Positions 7,835 to 12,501 of a stretch of DNA of 12,966 bases are shown here, one piece after another; within the stretch, counting starts at the first letter, position 1, and each line of letters starts with the position of its first letter. The notes under the pieces were generated by a model. The model had not been told where the DNA came from. It searched no databases and saw nothing but the letters and a program-made list of their open reading frames with translations. Source of the DNA: Verrucomicrobiales bacterium. Its GTDB lineage: Bacteria; Verrucomicrobiota; Verrucomicrobiia; Verrucomicrobiales; Verrucomicrobiaceae. A program made the position numbers and the translations under genes. The DNA is taken from positions 692 through 13,657 of the forward strand of contig DNXB01000470.1 of the NCBI GenBank assembly GCA_003506995.1, read 5' to 3'.

Positions 7835-8365
7835 TTAATCCACGAAGTTCCGTCGAATTCTCTCCTCCTCAACCAATGCCTTGCTGAGCGTTTGGCCGAG
7901 AGGATCCGGCAGAAACTCCTCCAGACCGAGACGCAGCACGAGGCGGTTGGGGATGGCGAGGGGGCGGATCGCCAGCAGGGTGTCCGCAGCGCGGCGGACC
8001 AGCTCGGGGCCGTCGATGCCTTGGTCCCACAGGGTCTTCACGATGACCACGAGAGCCACGGCCGTGCTGCGGGAGCGCCCGGCCCAGCACTGAAACACCA
8101 GCGGCTCGCGCCCGCTCTGTGCCACGAAACGCAGGATGCCCTGCAAATGCGCCGGTTTCGGCCCGTGGCCGTGCGTGCCCTCCGGCGTGAACACATCCTC
8201 AAACACGACCGCGTGCGCTCTGCGTGCATGGACAAGCACCGGCTCCGGGTGAACGGGCTCGCGAATGCTGATGACCTGCCAGCGCCCCGGATCAGCGGCG
8301 AGAAACGCCTCGATCTCCCCATGATGGCAGACGGCAATCTCCCGCTGAAGGCATTCGATGAACAT
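7835..8365 (-). CDS. Dual-specificity/tyrosine-phosphatase-like protein (CX5R)
   Basis: A 176-aa cytosolic protein with the cysteine-phosphatase signature QCWAGRSRST (C93 nucleophile, R99 phosphate-binding Arg, S100) followed by the hydrophobic helix AVALVVIVKTL. Strand IREPVHPEP and the VVFEDVF segment (D57 is a candidate general acid) fit a compact DSP fold. Family knowledge: such enzymes use a cysteinyl-phosphate intermediate, and small bacterial members act on phosphoproteins or other phosphate esters; the substrate cannot be read here. The start is ATG 8365; GTG 8380 would add five residues inside the duplicated block, whose homology ends at 8374, which argues for the ATG. It converges on the kinase run, so a role as counter-enzyme is attractive but it is not in the operon. 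The composition is high-GC, unlike the 2440-4900 segment. Confidence 0.85.
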   Translation of the reverse strand: MFIECLQREIAVCHHGEIEAFLAADPGRWQVISIREPVHPEPVLVHARRAHAVVFEDVFTPEGTHGHGPKPAHLQGILRFVAQSGREPLVFQCWAGRSRSTAVALVVIVKTLWDQGIDGPELVRRAADTLLAIRPLAIPNRLVLRLGLEEFLPDPLGQTLSKALVEEERIRRNFVD

Positions 8366-8373
8366 GCGTGCAG

Positions 8374-8524
8374 GTAGCACAGCGGCTGCGACTTGTCACA
8401 CCGCAGTCCTGGCGCGCTGGGCGGCAGCCTGACGCATCTGCGCGAGCGCGGCGAGGGCCTTGTCCTTGTCGAAGAAGGCGAGCACCTCCGCCCGGCTCAT
8501 GGCCTGCGTTTTCTCCGCGACGGC
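8374..8524. repeat. Direct-repeat block A, left copy (151 bp)
   Basis: The same 151 bp occur at 10173-10323 in the same orientation, with about eleven mismatches counted by eye and no gaps. It starts eight bases upstream of the phosphatase ATG and carries the 3' end of a broken minus-strand gene. It is the first element of a composite duplication that flanks the DUF3800 gene. Confidence 0.9.
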
Positions 8525-8560
8525 AGCCTTCCACCGGCGGGATTCGGTCACGGCGGGGCC
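8396..8560 (-). pseudogene. 3' fragment of an unrecognised small gene, copy 1
   Basis: A coding-like minus-strand frame ending in TGA 8396-8398 reads VTESRRWKAAVAEKTQAMSR, then AEVLAFFDKDKALAALAQMR, and closes in an Ala/Arg tail. It is high-GC and shares the frame and stop of the second copy at 10195. Upstream the frame runs into heptamer repeats, so the N-terminal part is missing. I do not recognise the family; a small regulatory or antitoxin-like protein is conceivable. In this copy its stop lies 30 nt before the phosphatase start on the same strand, so the two may once have formed an operon. Confidence 0.5.
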
Positions 8561-8561
8561 A

Positions 8562-8631
8562 GGGCGGAGGGCGAAGGGCGAAGGGCGAAGGGCGGAGAGC
8601 ATGGAGCATGGAGCATGGAGCATGGAGCATG
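8562..8631. repeat. Tandem heptamer array (5 x GGGCGRA, 5 x GAGCATG)
   Basis: Ten consecutive 7-bp units in one phase: GGGCGGA, three GGGCGAA, GGGCGGA, then five GAGCATG. Because seven is not a multiple of three, every frame is open and reads as spurious low-complexity peptide. It replaces the 5' part of the gene fragment just described. A degenerate counterpart (GAGCGAA, GGGCAAA, GGGCACG) occupies 10333-10361 at the same place in the right copy. Confidence 0.9.
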
Positions 8632-8647
8632 GGGAGGCCATGAGTTG

Positions 8648-8724
8648 CACCGCAAGAGCTTGGGAGAACGCGAGAGGTCTGAATCGGAATGCCTTTCTCT
8701 GCGGTTTTCCTGCCTCTTGCGGTG
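8648..8724. repeat. Nested palindromic repeat, copy 1
   Basis: Outer arms CACCGCAAGAG and CTCTTGCGGTG (11 bp, perfect inverse) enclose a left part that differs from the other copies (CGCGAGAGG) and the conserved core GGAATGCCTTTCTCTGCGG. The RNA or single strand could form a long hairpin. One of six copies found only between 8648 and 12500. Confidence 0.88.
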
Positions 8725-8899
8725 CAAAAATCTGGGAGCCTGTCTTTGAACCACTGATAGGACGCTCACAGAACGCTCATTCCCAAGCATCAACGGTTTG
8801 AGCCACAGGCAGATCTTCCGAAGGGAAAGGCCATCGGTGGGTTCTCTGAATCTGTGGAAGAAATGAGTTTTGGGTAACCCTCAAAGGCCAAGCATTTCA
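8725..8899. repeat. Direct-repeat block B, left copy (175 bp), noncoding
   Basis: It matches 10474-10648 over the same 175-bp length with about twelve mismatches by eye. Both copies start CAAAAATCTGGGAGCCTGTC and end just before a CACCGCGAGAG arm. No convincing coding frame runs through both copies. It is part of the composite duplication. Confidence 0.9.
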
Positions 8900-8982
8900 C
8901 ACCGCGAGAGGTGAGAAGACCGCAGAGTCCTGAGGTCTGAGTCGGAATGCCTTTCTCTGCGGTTTTCCTACCTCTTGCGGTG
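8900..8982. repeat. Nested palindromic repeat, copy 2
   Basis: Complete copy with outer arms CACCGCGAGAG and CCTCTTGCGGTG, inner arms CCGCAGAG and CTCTGCGG, and the core GGAATGCCTTTCTCTGCGG. It ends 64 nt before the DUF3800 start; nothing else recognisable lies in that 64-nt leader. Confidence 0.88.
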
Positions 8983-9046
8983 TTTCATCTGAGGTTTGGA
9001 GGCGGCGAAGGCGTTGCGTTACCTCAATCCCGAGGGATGATCATTG

Positions 9047-9907
9047 ATGACGGAGGCCGATTCCCAACTCCCCACGACAACGCCCCCGTACCATTACTTT
9101 GTGGATGAAAGCGGTGACGGGGTCATTTTTGACTCACGCGGACGGGTGCTGATCGGCACGGGGAAGGTGCAGGATCACTTCATTCTGGGCATGGTGGAGT
9201 TCACTGATCTGCCCGCTTTGGAAAAGGAACTGGCCGAACTCCGGGCGGCGCTGCTGGCCGATCCTTATTTCAAAGGCGTGCCCTCCATGCTGCCGGAGGG
9301 CGGCAAGACCGCGCTGTTTTTCCATGCGAAGGACGACCTTCCCGAGGTGAGGCGGGAGGTGTTCAAAGTGCTGCTGCGCCACGAGTTCAACTTCTATGGC
9401 ATCATCCGCACCATGTCCGCCGTGCATCGGCGGGTGGTGCTGCGCAACCAGCGTGATCCCACCTATCGCTACACCCCAAGCGAGCTGTATGACAGCGCGG
9501 TGCGGCGGCTCTTTGACAAGAAGCTGCACACGGAGCCCGCCTACAAGGTCATCTTTGCCAGCCGGGGCAAGGCCCGCACCCGATCTCTGCGTGAACACTT
9601 GCTTCACGCTCAGAAGCATTCCAAGAAAGCCGCTGGAAGCTATCCCGATGCCACGGTGGAGGTGCTCGCCATGCCCGCGAATGACAGCACGGGCCTGCAA
9701 GTGGCGGATTACTGCCTCTGGGCGGTGCAGCGGCTCTTTGCCAAAAATGAAGATCGTTTTCTGGATCTGATCTGGCCGAAGGTGGCCCTGCTGGTGGATG
9801 CTGACGACACCTCTGAGGCCAGCTACGGCACTTATCACACTCGAAAGCGCCCGCCACTGGACTTCGTGAAAATGAAAAGTCGGAAGGTAGAGGACTCAGA
9901 GCCGTAG
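9047..9907 (+). CDS. DUF3800 domain protein
   Basis: A 286-aa cytosolic protein with the two hallmarks of DUF3800: an N-terminal strand YFVDESGD (D20, E21, S22) and the C-terminal helix motif LQVADYCLWAVQRLF (about residues 217-231). The acidic residues and strand order suggest an RNase H-like fold, and members are often found in phage, plasmid and defence-rich regions; activity is not established for this protein. I chose ATG 9047; TTG 9044 adds one residue. GAGGGA at 9032-9037 is a plausible but distant ribosome site. The gene stands alone between two direct copies of a composite repeat, so it looks like transferred or duplicated cargo. Its C-terminal codons form one arm of an inverted repeat. 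Length and motifs are intact, so it is probably functional. Confidence 0.88.
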   Translation: MTEADSQLPTTTPPYHYFVDESGDGVIFDSRGRVLIGTGKVQDHFILGMVEFTDLPALEKELAELRAALLADPYFKGVPSMLPEGGKTALFFHAKDDLPEVRREVFKVLLRHEFNFYGIIRTMSAVHRRVVLRNQRDPTYRYTPSELYDSAVRRLFDKKLHTEPAYKVIFASRGKARTRSLREHLLHAQKHSKKAAGSYPDATVEVLAMPANDSTGLQVADYCLWAVQRLFAKNEDRFLDLIWPKVALLVDADDTSEASYGTYHTRKRPPLDFVKMKSRKVEDSEP

Positions 9908-9967
9908 CTCTTCATCACACGGCATGGAGCCGAATTTCACCTTCCGACAGGCAGAGCTTGTCATTTT
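9869..9967. repeat. Inverted repeat spanning the DUF3800 stop codon
   Basis: Perfect 10-bp arms GTCGGAAGGT (9879-9888) and ACCTTCCGAC (9939-9948) are extended outward by AAAATGA (9869-9875) and TCATTTT (9961-9967), with a 50-nt loop. The left arm is inside the last codons of the gene. It could be a 3' mRNA structure or a fold-back relic; there is no T-run to make it a terminator. Confidence 0.5.
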
Positions 9968-10007
9968 CAGCGCGCCTGAGCAAGCAAGAACTCAAAACAG
10001 ATGATTT

Positions 10008-10174
10008 TCAGCCATGCTTATGATTTGTCGCGGTTTGCAAAAAGCCTTGGGAGTCGAGACCACCGAAGCCCTGCGCGGCCAGTTGCTCGCGGAGGCTGTC
10101 CAAGGCCGCAGCAGCGGCCTTGTGGGCGGCCTGCTTCGAGACGCCCAACCGCTCGCCGATCTCGGCGTAGCTGT
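10008..10174 (-). pseudogene. 3' relic of a sigma-70-family gene
   Basis: The minus-strand frame reads SYAEIGERLGVSKQAAHKAA and continues to a GFGGLDSQGFLQTAT tail, ending at TGA 10008-10010. It is clearly a copy of the C-terminus of the sigma factor at 12502-12966, covering the region 4 helix-turn-helix only. Upstream of SYAEIG the match stops abruptly and the sequence becomes repeat block A. The junction shares the bases GT with both parents, so a short-homology joining is possible. No promoter-proximal part or start exists, so it is a dead fragment. Confidence 0.85.
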
Positions 10175-10323
10175 AGCACAGCGGCCGCAGCTTGTCACAC
10201 CGCAGCCCTGGCTCGCTGGGGCGCGGCCTGACGCATCTGCGCGAGCGCAGTGAGGGCCTTGTCCTTGTCGAAGAAGGCGAGCACCTCCGCCCGGCTCATG
10301 GCCTGCGTTTTTTCCGCGACGGC
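10173..10323. repeat. Direct-repeat block A, right copy (151 bp)
   Basis: Second copy of the block at 8374-8524, same orientation and length. Its left boundary is the exact point where homology of the preceding relic to the sigma gene ends, so the duplication was pasted against a broken sigma gene. Confidence 0.9.
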
Positions 10324-10331
10324 GGGAGGTT
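10195..10331 (-). pseudogene. 3' fragment of an unrecognised small gene, copy 2
   Basis: The same minus-strand frame as the fragment at 8396 (AVAEKTQAMSRAEVLAFFDK and an Ala/Arg-rich end), ending in TGA 10195-10197. An in-frame TAA lies a few codons upstream of the shared part, so this copy cannot encode more than the fragment. The conserved reading frame between two copies about 7% apart suggests a once-coding origin. Confidence 0.45.
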
Positions 10332-10390
10332 AGAGCGAAGAGCGAAGGGCAAAGGGCACGGAGAGAGAAGATTGGGCAAGCCTTGATTTG

Positions 10391-10473
10391 CACCGCGAGA
10401 GTTTGGAACGCCGCAGAGGCCCGAGGCCTGAATCGGAATGCCTTTCTCTGCGGCATTCCTGCCTCTTGCTGTG
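10391..10473. repeat. Nested palindromic repeat, copy 3
   Basis: Arms CACCGCGAGAG and CTCTTGCTGTG (one base off), inner CGCAGAGG and CTCTGCGG, and the same core GGAATGCCTTTCTCTGCGG. It occupies the position of copy 1 within the right composite duplication. Confidence 0.88.
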
Positions 10474-10648
10474 CAAAAATCTGGGAGCCTGTCTTTGAAC
10501 AGCTGATCTGACGCTCATAGAACACTTATTCCCAAGCATCAACGGTTTGAGCCACAGGCCGATCTTCCGAAGGGAAAGGCAATCGGTGGGTTCTCTGAAT
10601 CTGTGGGAGAAATGAGTTTTGGGTAACCCTCAAAGGCCAAGTGTTTCA
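10474..10648. repeat. Direct-repeat block B, right copy (175 bp), noncoding
   Basis: Gap-free counterpart of 8725-8899. It ends at the CACCGCGAGAG arm of palindrome copy 4. No gene is visible in it. Confidence 0.9.
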
Positions 10649-10686
10649 CACCGCGAGAGAATGGAACGCCGCAGAGGCCGGAATCC
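10649..10686. repeat. Nested palindromic repeat, copy 4 (left half only)
   Basis: It begins CACCGCGAGAGAATGGAACG and continues through CGCAGAGGCC, then loses the family sequence. The core and right arm are missing. The truncation lies 62 bp upstream of the antitoxin start and probably marks a recombination border of the toxin-antitoxin insert. A short inverted repeat (CTTGAT 10699-10704, ATCAAG 10731-10736) follows and could be an operator. Confidence 0.75.
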
Positions 10687-10748
10687 AGAAGGAGCCGACT
10701 TGATAAACCGGACTCGCCATGCTCATCCTGATCAAGTAGATTGGCCCC

Positions 10749-11021
10749 ATGATCACGACCCTCAGCCATGACCTGACCACCCCCATCCCTGAACAACTGG
10801 CGCGCCTGCTGAACCTGCGCCCAGGAGTGCAGCTAGACTGGCAGGCGGACGAAAATGAAGCCGTCGTTCATGTGAAAGTGGCTGCGCCGAGCCGTGAAGA
10901 ACTGCTGCGCCGAGTCAGAGAACTCGGGCGCAAACACAAGAAGGAAGGACAGGATGCCGTGGGCGATCTGATCCGTGAGCGCGAGCTAGACCATGAACTC
11001 CGCGGCCGCGTCCTGGAATGA
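10749..11021 (+). CDS. vapB: AbrB/MazE-type antitoxin
   Basis: A 90-aa protein. Residues 1-45 match the swapped-hairpin AbrB/MazE/SpoVT DNA-binding fold (IPEQLARLLNLRPGVQLDW, then a charged turn and a VVHVKV strand). The remainder is a charged helical tail (REELLRRVRELGRKHKKEG) of the kind that wraps around and blocks a PIN toxin. Its TGA overlaps the toxin ATG by 4 nt (ATGA), the usual coupled antitoxin-first order. By analogy with the family it should autorepress; the CTTGAT/ATCAAG inverted repeat 13-50 bp upstream is a candidate site. The operon begins just after a truncated palindromic repeat, which suggests acquisition as a mobile module. Confidence 0.82.
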   Translation: MITTLSHDLTTPIPEQLARLLNLRPGVQLDWQADENEAVVHVKVAAPSREELLRRVRELGRKHKKEGQDAVGDLIRERELDHELRGRVLE

Positions 11022-11437
11022 GCACGAAGATAACTCATGTGTTGGACACCTCCGCATTGATCGCCCACTACCAAGAGGAGCCGGGGTTTGAGGAAGTGGA
11101 GAACATCGTTGCTGATCCAGGCAACCGAGTGGTGATCAGTTCAGTCACCTGGCTTGAATTCCGCATCCGGCTGAGTCAGCTCTGCCCTGATAACGATGAG
11201 AGAAGCCGAGCCATCGATATTTACCGCGCCTTGTTGGGCCAGGGCATTCCAGCCGATGACGTCATTGCTGCCCGTGCTTATCAACTGCGCCAGAATGCGG
11301 CTGAACGCCTGCCGAACATGGATGCTCTGATCGCTGCCACGGCTGCGGAGCATGGCGCCATCTTGGTGCATCGTGACCCGCACATGGCAGGGATTCCCTC
11401 GTCTGCTGTTTCGCAGCTTGTGCTGCCAGACAAATAG
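11018..11437 (+). CDS. vapC: PIN-domain toxin, VapC-like ribonuclease
   Basis: A 139-aa PIN nuclease with the complete acidic active site: D10 in VLDTSALIAHY, E47 in WLEF, D102 in NMDALIAA and D120 in HRDPHM. These residues coordinate the metal used to cut RNA; VapC toxins typically cleave tRNA or rRNA and stop translation, but the target of this one is unknown. It is translationally coupled to the antitoxin at its 5' side. The length is normal for the family and there is no frameshift, so an active pair is expected. It ends 15 bp before palindromic repeat copy 5. Confidence 0.92.
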   Translation: MSTKITHVLDTSALIAHYQEEPGFEEVENIVADPGNRVVISSVTWLEFRIRLSQLCPDNDERSRAIDIYRALLGQGIPADDVIAARAYQLRQNAAERLPNMDALIAATAAEHGAILVHRDPHMAGIPSSAVSQLVLPDK

Positions 11438-11452
11438 GACAGCTCTGATATA

Positions 11453-11557
11453 CACCGCGCGAGGCTGGAGCGATGCAGAGGTCTGAAACGGAATGCCTTT
11501 CTCTGCGGCTTTCCTGATGGCCTTCGGCGCTTTCGCTGCGCTACAGAGCTTGCGGTG
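11453..11557. repeat. Nested palindromic repeat, copy 5, with about 28-bp insertion
   Basis: Left arm CACCGCGCGAGG, inner TGCAGAGG/CTCTGCGG and core GGAATGCCTTTCTCTGCGG are present. Then extra sequence (ATGGCCTTCGGCGCTTTCGC and on) splits the right side before the closing GAGCTTGCGGTG. The right arm also encodes the last codons of the minus-strand toxin ending at 11541. Confidence 0.82.
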
Positions 11558-11984
11558 TTTCATCCTGGATGGGAATCAGATCAGCCACATCCGGGTGGAA
11601 AGCGGCGAGACCGCCATCGAGTGTCGCGAGCCGTTCGCCACGCTGGCGGGCAAGCTCGGCCAGCCAGGCATCGGTGACCTGCCGGTGGCCGGTCAGTCCG
11701 CGATGGCTGACTTCATCGTAGCTGAAGCCGTCCAGCCAGAACTCATGGCCCTGCATCTGCCGCAACTGCCCGAGTGTGGCCCAGGCCGCAGCGGCGGAAG
11801 TGTCGGGGGCAGACATCATGTGCAGCCGCAGGAGCGTGCCTTCCGTCACGGAGCAGGTGGCAAAGCGGCGTGGCTGCGCGTAAAACCAGACCACCGCACG
11901 AGCATGATGCACATGCGAACTGATCGCGAGTGCAGTGAGCAGGTTGCCATCCAGAAGCCAGACCATAGCATGATCAAGAATCAA
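11541..11984 (-). CDS. vapC: PIN-domain toxin, second VapC-like protein
   Basis: A 147-aa PIN nuclease with D12 (WLLDGN), E48 (SVTEGT), D105 (VTDAWLAELA) and D123 (ATLDGGLAAF), the full metal-binding set. I chose TTG 11984 because it overlaps the antitoxin stop by 4 nt (TTGA) and has AGGA six bases upstream; ATG 11966, giving MVWLLDGN, is a fair alternative. The family's usual C-terminal strand ends about DLIPI; here the final residues ETPQAL and the stop are read from palindromic repeat copy 5, so the tail was probably rewritten by the repeat. It converges on the first vapC. It belongs to a different PIN subfamily from that toxin (different N-terminal and helix sequences), so it is not a local duplicate. 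Confidence 0.88.
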   Translation of the reverse strand: MILDHAMVWLLDGNLLTALAISSHVHHARAVVWFYAQPRRFATCSVTEGTLLRLHMMSAPDTSAAAAWATLGQLRQMQGHEFWLDGFSYDEVSHRGLTGHRQVTDAWLAELARQRGERLATLDGGLAAFHPDVADLIPIQDETPQAL

Positions 11985-12196
11985 ACTTCATCCTGGAGGC
12001 GTGCGACATCTTCACTGGTGATGGGTTTTGCGCCCTGAACGAGAGGGAAGCGAATGCCCTGCCTGCCAACCGAGCCAGCAGCGGCAACGGGCTTCACCAA
12101 GGCCAGGGCATCGCGCACGAGCCGTTCAAGCCGGGAGGCTGTGGCGGCATCCAGTTGTTGCATGGTTTGATCGATTTCAAGGGCGAGCGCACTCAT
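11981..12196 (-). CDS. vapB: Antitoxin partner of the second VapC
   Basis: A 71-aa protein. An N-terminal helical half (LDAATASRLERLVRDALALV) resembles ribbon-helix-helix-type or short helical antitoxins. The C-terminal FPLVQGAKPITSEDVARLQD stretch resembles the toxin-binding end seen in many VapC partners, where it binds across the PIN cleft. The class is uncertain. It starts at ATG 12196 with no obvious ribosome site, and its TGA overlaps the toxin start. Its upstream side cuts into the relic of another toxin-antitoxin pair, so the promoter must lie in, or just beyond, about 30 bp of unassigned sequence plus that relic. Confidence 0.78.
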   Translation of the reverse strand: MSALALEIDQTMQQLDAATASRLERLVRDALALVKPVAAAGSVGRQGIRFPLVQGAKPITSEDVARLQDEV

Positions 12197-12227
12197 GCCG
12201 GTAGATTAGCGGAAGATGGTGACGGTG

Positions 12228-12266
12228 CAACGGCGTGGTGTTGGAGATGATCAGCGGGCGTTCCAT
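12228..12266 (-). pseudogene. N-terminal stub of a DUF3368-type PIN toxin
   Basis: ATG 12266 opens MERPLIISNTTPL, the characteristic start of DUF3368 PIN-like toxins (I-S-N-T-T/S-P-L), then diverges and meets a stop. The start lies inside the antitoxin-tail frame, matching the overlapped order of UPF0175/DUF3368 pairs. It is a truncated relic of about 13 codons, so recognition rests on a short motif in the right context. Confidence 0.55.
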
Positions 12267-12388
12267 GCGGCGAGATTGCTGAGATCCTGCTCCAGGTCTG
12301 GCACATCCAGTGGCTGGGTGATGCCACGCTCAGCGAGCAGGTGCTGGAACTCAGCCTTGTGAAGGCTTCTTTGCAAGCAGCCGACTGC
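12251..12388 (-). pseudogene. C-terminal relic of a UPF0175-type antitoxin
   Basis: A minus-strand frame ending at TGA 12251-12253 reads HKAEFQHLLAERGITQPLDV and then PDLEQDLSNLAAWNAR. This is the pattern of UPF0175 antitoxin tails (E-F-x-x-L-L-x-x-R-G-I ... DLEQDL). An in-frame TAA at 12389-12391 cuts it off, so the N-terminal helices are gone. It directly precedes and overlaps the DUF3368 toxin stub, which supports the identification. It is not expressible as a full protein. Confidence 0.6.
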
Positions 12389-12424
12389 TTACCCTGGGTG
12401 GCGACTGAATGGCCCTGAATTTCA

Positions 12425-12500
12425 CACCGCGAGAGAATGGAGCGACGCAGAGGCATGAATCAGAATGCCTTTCTCTGCGGCGTTCCTACCTCTTGCGGTG
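12425..12500. repeat. Nested palindromic repeat, copy 6
   Basis: Outer arms CACCGCGAGAG and CCTCTTGCGGTG, inner CGCAGAGG and CTCTGCGG, core AGAATGCCTTTCTCTGCGG (one base off). It begins one base after the stop codon of the minus-strand sigma gene and could act as its terminator hairpin. Confidence 0.88.
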
Positions 12501-12501
12501 C

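Noticed and set aside
498..8365. Type VI secretion regulatory cluster (PpkA/PppA/Fha)
   Set aside because: FHA and kinase are present, but no Tss/Hcp/Vgr gene is seen and the phosphatase is a CX5R cysteine enzyme rather than a PP2C type.
7808..8377. 189-codon plus-strand frame opposite the phosphatase
   Set aside because: The minus-strand frame has the CX5R signature and normal protein composition; the plus frame has no motif.
8983..9043. Short plus-strand peptide EAAKALRYLNPEG ending in a stop just before DUF3800
   Set aside because: It looks like a possible 3' gene remnant, but with under 20 codons and a stop just upstream it cannot be supported.
9134..9838. 234-codon minus-strand frame
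   Set aside because: Antisense shadow of the DUF3800 gene.
9992..10525. 177-codon minus-strand frame through sigma relic and repeats
   Set aside because: It reads the sigma relic in the wrong frame (Arg/Pro/Ser-rich) and crosses block A, the degenerate heptamers and a palindrome; a chance open frame.
10699..10742. Promoter for the first toxin-antitoxin operon
   Set aside because: A TTGATA (10700) and a TAGATT (10737) exist, but their spacing does not match a promoter; only the inverted repeat is worth noting.
11493..12038. 181-codon plus-strand frame
   Set aside because: Antisense to the second VapC, which has all four acidic PIN residues.
12193..12456. 87-codon minus-strand frame
   Set aside because: It runs in another frame over the UPF0175 relic; the Ser/His-rich product is not protein-like, while the neighbouring frame has family motifs.
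8648..12500. CRISPR array from the repeated palindromes
   Set aside because: Spacing is irregular (hundreds of bases to over 1 kb), copies are imperfect and contain genes between them; no cas gene is present.
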